Source: Linanthus parryae (Eukaryota > Streptophyta > Magnoliopsida > Ericales > Polemoniaceae). Taken from it: a DNA stretch of 64,000 nt. Location: NCBI GenBank assembly GCA_023055425.1, contig JALGPY010000001.1, positions 139,525,368 to 139,589,367 of the forward strand, in the 5' to 3' direction. The position numbers and the translations under genes were made by a program. The notes beneath the pieces were generated by a model that saw only the letters and a list, made by a program, of their open reading frames with translations, had not been told where the DNA came from and did no database searches. Shown in pieces: positions 58,615 through 64,000 of this stretch (position 1 is its first letter; each line of letters opens with the position of its first letter).

Positions 58615-61600
58615 ATGGAAAATAGCGCGGGAAAGTCTCTTGGTGGTAGTAGATCGCTGGATCTTCAGAGGTTGTATAAATCCAGTGGTGGTTCAAAGAG
58701 AGATGGGAGCAGGAAGAGGAAGGGTGGTGATGGGGTTGGTGATGGGGAGGTCAGGAAGAGGAAGAGGAAGGATAGGAAAGAGGCGTCTTTAAGTAGCTGT
58801 GAGCAGGCTGTTAGAAATGGGGGTAGTTCTGACTTGCCTGATTCTGGGCTGAGTGGAAATGCAGATTGTGGGGTCAGATTTGGCAGCATTGCTATTAACT
58901 TGGGCGGCGGCGGTAATGCTTTTAGCTTCCCAAAGCGCCGCCGCGATTTTGTGGGACGCAGCAAGTTTGCGGGTTCTCAACAATCAAGGTCATCGGGAGG
59001 CTCTACAGGTATAGCTGCTGCTGGTTGTTCTGATCCAGTTGTTAAGTCTAATGGTGAGTGGAAAAAACTGGAGGACAATCAGGGTTTAAAGCCACATGGT
59101 AACAAAGGCTGTTCCGATAGCAAGACAGCTGGTTTGAATGGTGATTCTGCACTGAAGGTTGATTCATCTGAGGTCATGGAGAAGATCACATTGGAGCATT
59201 TGAGGAAAAGTAAGAGCACCAGGGTGAAGTCAGGAGGGCATGGTAATGAGGATAATGGTCATACTACTCTTAATTATGGCGATGCAGCTCCCAGGAAGCG
59301 GCGGAATAATCAGAGTAAAAGGAAGCGGTCGGAATTAGGCAATGAAAGTCAGGGGAAGAAGGTTGAGCTCTTGGCTGATAGTGCTGCTGTCTTAAGTAAT
59401 GATTCTCTAGATGAAGATGAGGAAAACCTTGAACAGAATGCTGCTAGGATGCTCTCCTCTCGATTTGATCCAAGCTGTACCAGGTCTTCAGCAAAAAACA
59501 GACTCTCTCCATCACCTAGTGCAAAAGGGTTTTCTCTCTTTGAAACTCTAGGCCAGGATTCTAATAGCCGAGGGGAAAATGCTGCCTTCAATGAATTGGA
59601 CACTGCATCTGTAGATTCTGCGAACAAAGTACTACGACCAAGAAAACAACATAAAGGGAAGGGTGGGTCAAGGATAAGACGTCATTTCTATGAGGTTACC
59701 TCAGGGGACTTCGATGCACACTGGGTTTTGAACAAAAGGATCAAAGTATTCTGGCCATTGGACGAGAGTTGGTATGTGGGCCTTGTTAATGATTATGATC
59801 CGGAAAGAAAGATCCATCATATCAAGTATGACGACCGGGACGAGGAATGGATCGACCTTCAAAAGGAGAAATTTAAACTCCTGCTTCTCCCCGCTGAAGC
59901 TCCTCGTAAGACAGGGTCAAGATCAGTTAGAGGACATAGACATCATGGTAAGGAGAAGAACGACTTGGCTTCAGATGATGACAATTCTGTGGACAAGAGC
60001 ATGGAATCAGAGCCCATAATTTCCTGGTTGGCTCGATCTTCGAGTCGGGTTAAATCTTCTTCCCTGGAGGTTTCAAAAAGGCGTAAACGATCCCACCCTC
60101 CACCAGATCCCGTGCCATGCGAGGTGTCTACTAAGACTTTTGATGCTACTAGGTTACTGGACATCAGTCTTGGCGAAAAAGATATGTTAAAGCCATCTGG
60201 TCGTTTTTCATTGATAGAAGCATCTGATGGTTACTGGGGGGCTGAACATCCTGTGTTGGAAATTCCTAATAGCTACAAAGATGGTAACCCGCCTGCTGTT
60301 TATGTCAGGAAGCGTCATCGCAAGAAAGATGAGAGGTATGTTAATGCAGCTGAGAATGACAAGACAATTGAAATCAGCCATGCACCTTTTACTACTCTTT
60401 CCCCAGTTGTTTGCAGCATACCTGTTTCTAACTCCCCGGAATCGCCCACTGGACAAATGGTATCTGAGGGGCTGTTGTGGTCAATTGATGATGCTGGTCT
60501 GTTAAGACTTAATACCTCCTTGATAGAATCTAAACAGTTCAGCCTCAATCTTGATTGCGAGTTTCCTTCCCCTTTGTACGTATTTGGAGGAGAAAACACG
60601 TGGCTGTTTCGGACCCTAATGCTGCTTCGATATGGTACCCTCGTAACTGTATGGCCCAAAGTTTACCTGGAGATGCTTTTTGTTGACAATTTTGTTGGGT
60701 TGAGGTTTCTATTCTTCGAAGGTTACTTAAAGCAGGCTGTTTCCTTTGTGTCTATGGTCCTGAGAGTATTTTATGAACCGAATGAACAGGGCAAGTATTT
60801 GGATATGCAAATGCCAGTAACTTCAGTGCGGTTTAAATTATCCCGCTGTGAAGATTCTAGAAAGCAGTATGTCTTTGCATTCCATAGCTTCTCCAAGCTG
60901 AAATGCTCGAAGTGGTTGTACCTTGATAGCAAGCTTCAGCAACACTGTTTAATTGCTAAGCAACTAGCTTTGTCGGAGTGCACATATGATAACATCAAGG
61001 CACTGGAAGGTGGCAGTATTCAGGCAAATGCAAATTCTAGCAACAAGAGATGTTCTGCCTTTGAGGTATCTCTTCTCACCCCTCACTCTATATATACATA
61101 TATACATATACACGTGTGTGCGCTTGTGATGTGTCATTCTTAGAAGTGTGCATGATCATGTGTCTGTTGGTTTGGTTTCCTTTAGACGTAATATTTAGGT
61201 ATTATGGATTAGTTGTTTCTTTTGGGTTACGACAACAGAAAAATTTATGATTATATAAAATTTCTACTTCCTGCCTCATCATATTTTTGGGCTGTGTCTG
61301 TTTGTTTGTTTTACTTTTTTTTTTTTTTTTGGTATTGGTTTTGGTTTTGATTATTGTTTTTGTTTCTTTTGTTTCGTATCAAAACGACGCATGTACTTAT
61401 TTAGTTACTGAAATGAGTTGCATTACTTTGACTTCAACAGGGGCCGAGGAAAAATTCTAGGCGAGCCATTATTCCCCGTGCTGCTTTCAAAGAGTCCTGC
61501 AGTATAGTGACAGCATGGACATCTTCGGACCCTGCTGCAAATCATGAGAATCTCCCCCCTTTTGCGATCTCTTTTGCTGCTGCACCCACATTCTTTCGCA

Positions 61601-63237
61601 GCTTGCATTTAAAGCTGCTCATGGAGAATAGTGTTGCTTCCATCAGTCTCCGAGATCACAATTCCGAACATAGAGAAAGCACAAGCTGTTCCCTTGCAGA
61701 AGGTCAGACTGGTCTCCGGGAGCATCCGACAAGTGTACCAGAAATTACTTCTGAGGGTAATTTAGCTATTTCTACGAAGGATGCTAAATCTTTGCAGATG
61801 CAGCCGATTGCTAAATCACAGCCGGGGACTGGAGTTATGTCAGCAGAGAACTGCAGTGTCCTAGTAAAGTCACCTAAGAAGGTCCAAAATGGGAAGTTGA
61901 ATGTTACTGGTACTTCTGCTGGCACGAGAGGTCCTGGAGAAGACACTGTCAGGGTAGTAGTCCAGCCTCAGACATCAGGATACACCCATCTAAGGTCAGA
62001 AAAAATTATTACAACGTCATCTTTGGTTACGAAAGAAATAGATTCATTGGGTATTTCTGGATGCAGGTGTGATTCTAGTATATCCGGCCTGAGTGTTGCA
62101 ATCCCGTCTCTAGGTCAAGTTGAGCCTGCTGATGGTAAAGCACCCAGTTCTGCACAGTCTCATGATCTTAACTGGAATATGACCAATGGCATTGGCAGCA
62201 GCCCCAACACCAATCTCACTGGGGGTAGAGGTCCATGGCATAAGAGCAGAAACTGCTCAAGCACCTCAAATGGGGATACTTCCCCATTTTTGCGCGATGG
62301 AAAAGAAGTCTTTATCAGCAGTGGCTTTGGCAATGGACCAAAAAAGCCACGGACGCAGGTGCAATACACATTGCCTTCTGGAGGCTTCGATTGCAACTCA
62401 AGACAAAAGATGCACAACCAGAGAGGTTTACCTTTTAAACGGATAAGAAGAACTAGTGACAAGCGGACTTTAGATGATTGTAGAAGCTCTCGGAACCCGG
62501 AGCTGTTGGCTTGTGATGCAAACGTTTTGATCACAAATGGAGATAGAGGGTGGAGATCAAGTGGGGCACGGGTTATATTGGAGATCACAGGTCACAATGA
62601 ATGGAGGCTTGCTGTTAAAATTTCTGGGAGTTTAAACTACTCATACAAAGCAAATCAGTTGCTGCAGCCTGGGTCAACAAACCGCTACACGCATGCCATG
62701 ATGTGGAGAGGTGGAAAGGATTGGGTCTTGGAGTTTCCTGATAGGAGCCAATGGACGCTTTTCAAGGAGATATATGAAGAGTGCTATAATCGCAACCTCC
62801 GTGCTGCTTCAGTTAAGAACATTCCTATACCAGGAGTTCGGTTGATAGAGGAAAGTGATGAGAGCAGAATGAGAACGGCATTCATTCGAAGTTCTTCCAA
62901 GTACTTGCGGCAGCTGGAGACAGATATTGATATTGCTATGGATCCATCACATGTCGTATATGATATGGACAGTGATGATGAGAGTTGGGTTTCGGAAAAC
63001 CAGGTGCTATTACAAGCTCACAAGAGTAAGTTTGAAGAGATGCCGGAAGAGTTTTTTGAGAGGATAATGGATATGTTTGAGAAAATATCTTATGCCCAAC
63101 AATCGGACAACCTAACATCTGATGAAATCGATAACCTAATGGGTGAGGTTGGGCCTATGGAAGTGATTTTAGCAATTCATGAGCACTGGCGGATGAAGAG
63201 GAAGAGGAAAGGAATGCCTTTGATTCGACATCTTCAG
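58615..63237 (+). CDS. Enhancer-of-polycomb-like nuclear protein (5' part, runs beyond the right end)
   Basis: Two coding exons are visible, 58615-61065 and 61441-63237, joined in phase (817 + 599 codons), with a donor at 63238. The start MENSAGKSLGG followed by SRSLDLQRLYKS is the family N-terminus; an in-frame TTG at 58582 lies upstream and is not used. Basic nuclear-localisation stretches (RKRKRKDRK) lie near residues 45-60. A Tudor-like region spans about residues 355-426 (WVLNKRIKVFWPLDESWYVG, then HHIKYDDRDEEWIDLQ). The conserved C-terminal part includes DWVLEFPDRSQWTLFKEIYE and YDMDSDDESWVSENQ, then HWRMKRKRKGMPLIRHLQ. Enhancer-of-polycomb proteins are subunits of NuA4-type histone acetyltransferase complexes; the exact role of this plant-specific large form is less known. 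The last exon(s) are outside the window. Confidence 0.92.
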
Positions 63238-64000
63238 GTATTTTTTATGCTTTGCATGTTTTTCCTGTGTAAGGTTGCTGTTCCAAATGCCACGTGTCCC
63301 TTTTGTTTTTGACTCGAATAATGTGTTGAATAATTGTTGATTTCCTTCATATTTTCTGCTAATTCAAGTGTCAAGTTATGATTGCAAGAAGTAGGGTTCT
63401 TAGTTCTTACTCCTATATTTTCTTCTTTGACACTAGTTGGTAAAAACTGGCAAGATGTTTATTGGGCACGGTTAAGGTAATATGAGCAGCCAAAATTTAT
63501 GTTCTAAAAAAATAGGGCTATTAAGACGACTCCTTATCTTTAAGGTACTAGTTGGGAGTTTGACCACTAACCTCTTGGAGTTACGTAGCTTATGTAAGCT
63601 TGTTTTTGATAATTGATCAGAATTTTATTTGATTAAGATGTTTGGCGTAGTATTTGTGTATCTACCATTTTCAATTGGGATTGTTATTTTACCACCTGGT
63701 ACTGTCCTAGTATTTAGGTGACTAGAGCCAGTTCATTCATGGTAGCTGTGGACTAGTTGTAGTGAGCCTTTTTTGAGCCAGTTCGTTCATGGTAGATATT
63801 TTTTGTGAGGGTTGGTTGTCTTCAATTTGTTCTGGCTCATCATGCTACATCAGTAGCTGTTATCAGAGCCATTTGAAGAAGCACACAATCTACCATGACA
63901 TTCTCTGACTTTGATCTGTCTATTCAAACAGCCAAAGCAAGTTTATCAGACCAGAATCCTTTTTGAGGCCGTTCCTATTCAAATTTGTATTTAGGAATGA
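63238..64000 (+). other. Intron of the Enhancer-of-polycomb-like gene to window end
   Basis: It starts with GTATTTTTTATGC after the HLQ codons. No further exon is recognisable before base 64000. Confidence 0.65.

Overview
The window is nuclear DNA of a flowering plant, most likely a woody eudicot. The evidence is spliced genes with consensus GT-AG introns, plant-specific proteins (a chloroplast TIC236 homologue, a SYP3-class syntaxin, a plant-type Enhancer-of-polycomb-like protein), plant-lineage retroelements and a Pack-MULE. I cannot name the species. Layout: (1) 1-16.4 kb, minus strand: the 5' half of a TIC236 gene, eight coding exons, with MULE and hAT-like insertions in its 6.8-kb third intron. 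(2) 16.8-23.76 kb, plus: a nearly complete L1-type LINE with a perfect 14-16 bp target duplication but broken reading frames. (3) 24.7-31.9 kb, minus: a complete five-exon SYP32-like Golgi syntaxin gene. (4) 32.0-46.4 kb, plus: a full-length 14.3-kb Ty3/gypsy element of the Tat type with two 969-bp LTRs that read as identical, a 5-bp target duplication and one intact 2198-codon gag-pol frame with dual RNase H. (5) 46.4-57.5 kb: transposon graveyard with a decayed Ty1/copia relic, an unclassified repeat-like tract, a 2.8-kb solo LTR with a 5-bp target duplication, a 38-base T run, and a decayed inverted copy of the neighbouring Enhancer-of-polycomb-like gene. (6) 58.2-64 kb, plus: the intact Enhancer-of-polycomb-like gene, running off the right end. 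The most notable discovery is inside the Tat element. Between pol and the 3' LTR it carries three tandem, diverged cassettes. Each has a TATA-like box, a roughly 100-bp leader and an intact ORF of 112, 113 or 167 codons. The three ORFs align without gaps, to one another and to the DNA-binding/dimerisation domain of class I TCP plant transcription factors. The helix-loop-helix half is well kept while the arginine-rich basic stretch is mostly lost. A fourth cassette with its own TATA box encodes a 65-residue hydrophobic protein. I know of no described retrotransposon carrying TCP-like genes. The host genes have no evident common pathway: TIC236 imports chloroplast proteins, SYP32 works in Golgi traffic, and the polycomb-like protein acts in chromatin. 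The young Tat element has landed in the upstream region of SYP32. The window also offers a TIR/TSD-complete Pack-MULE carrying a subtilase fragment with an exact internal deletion.
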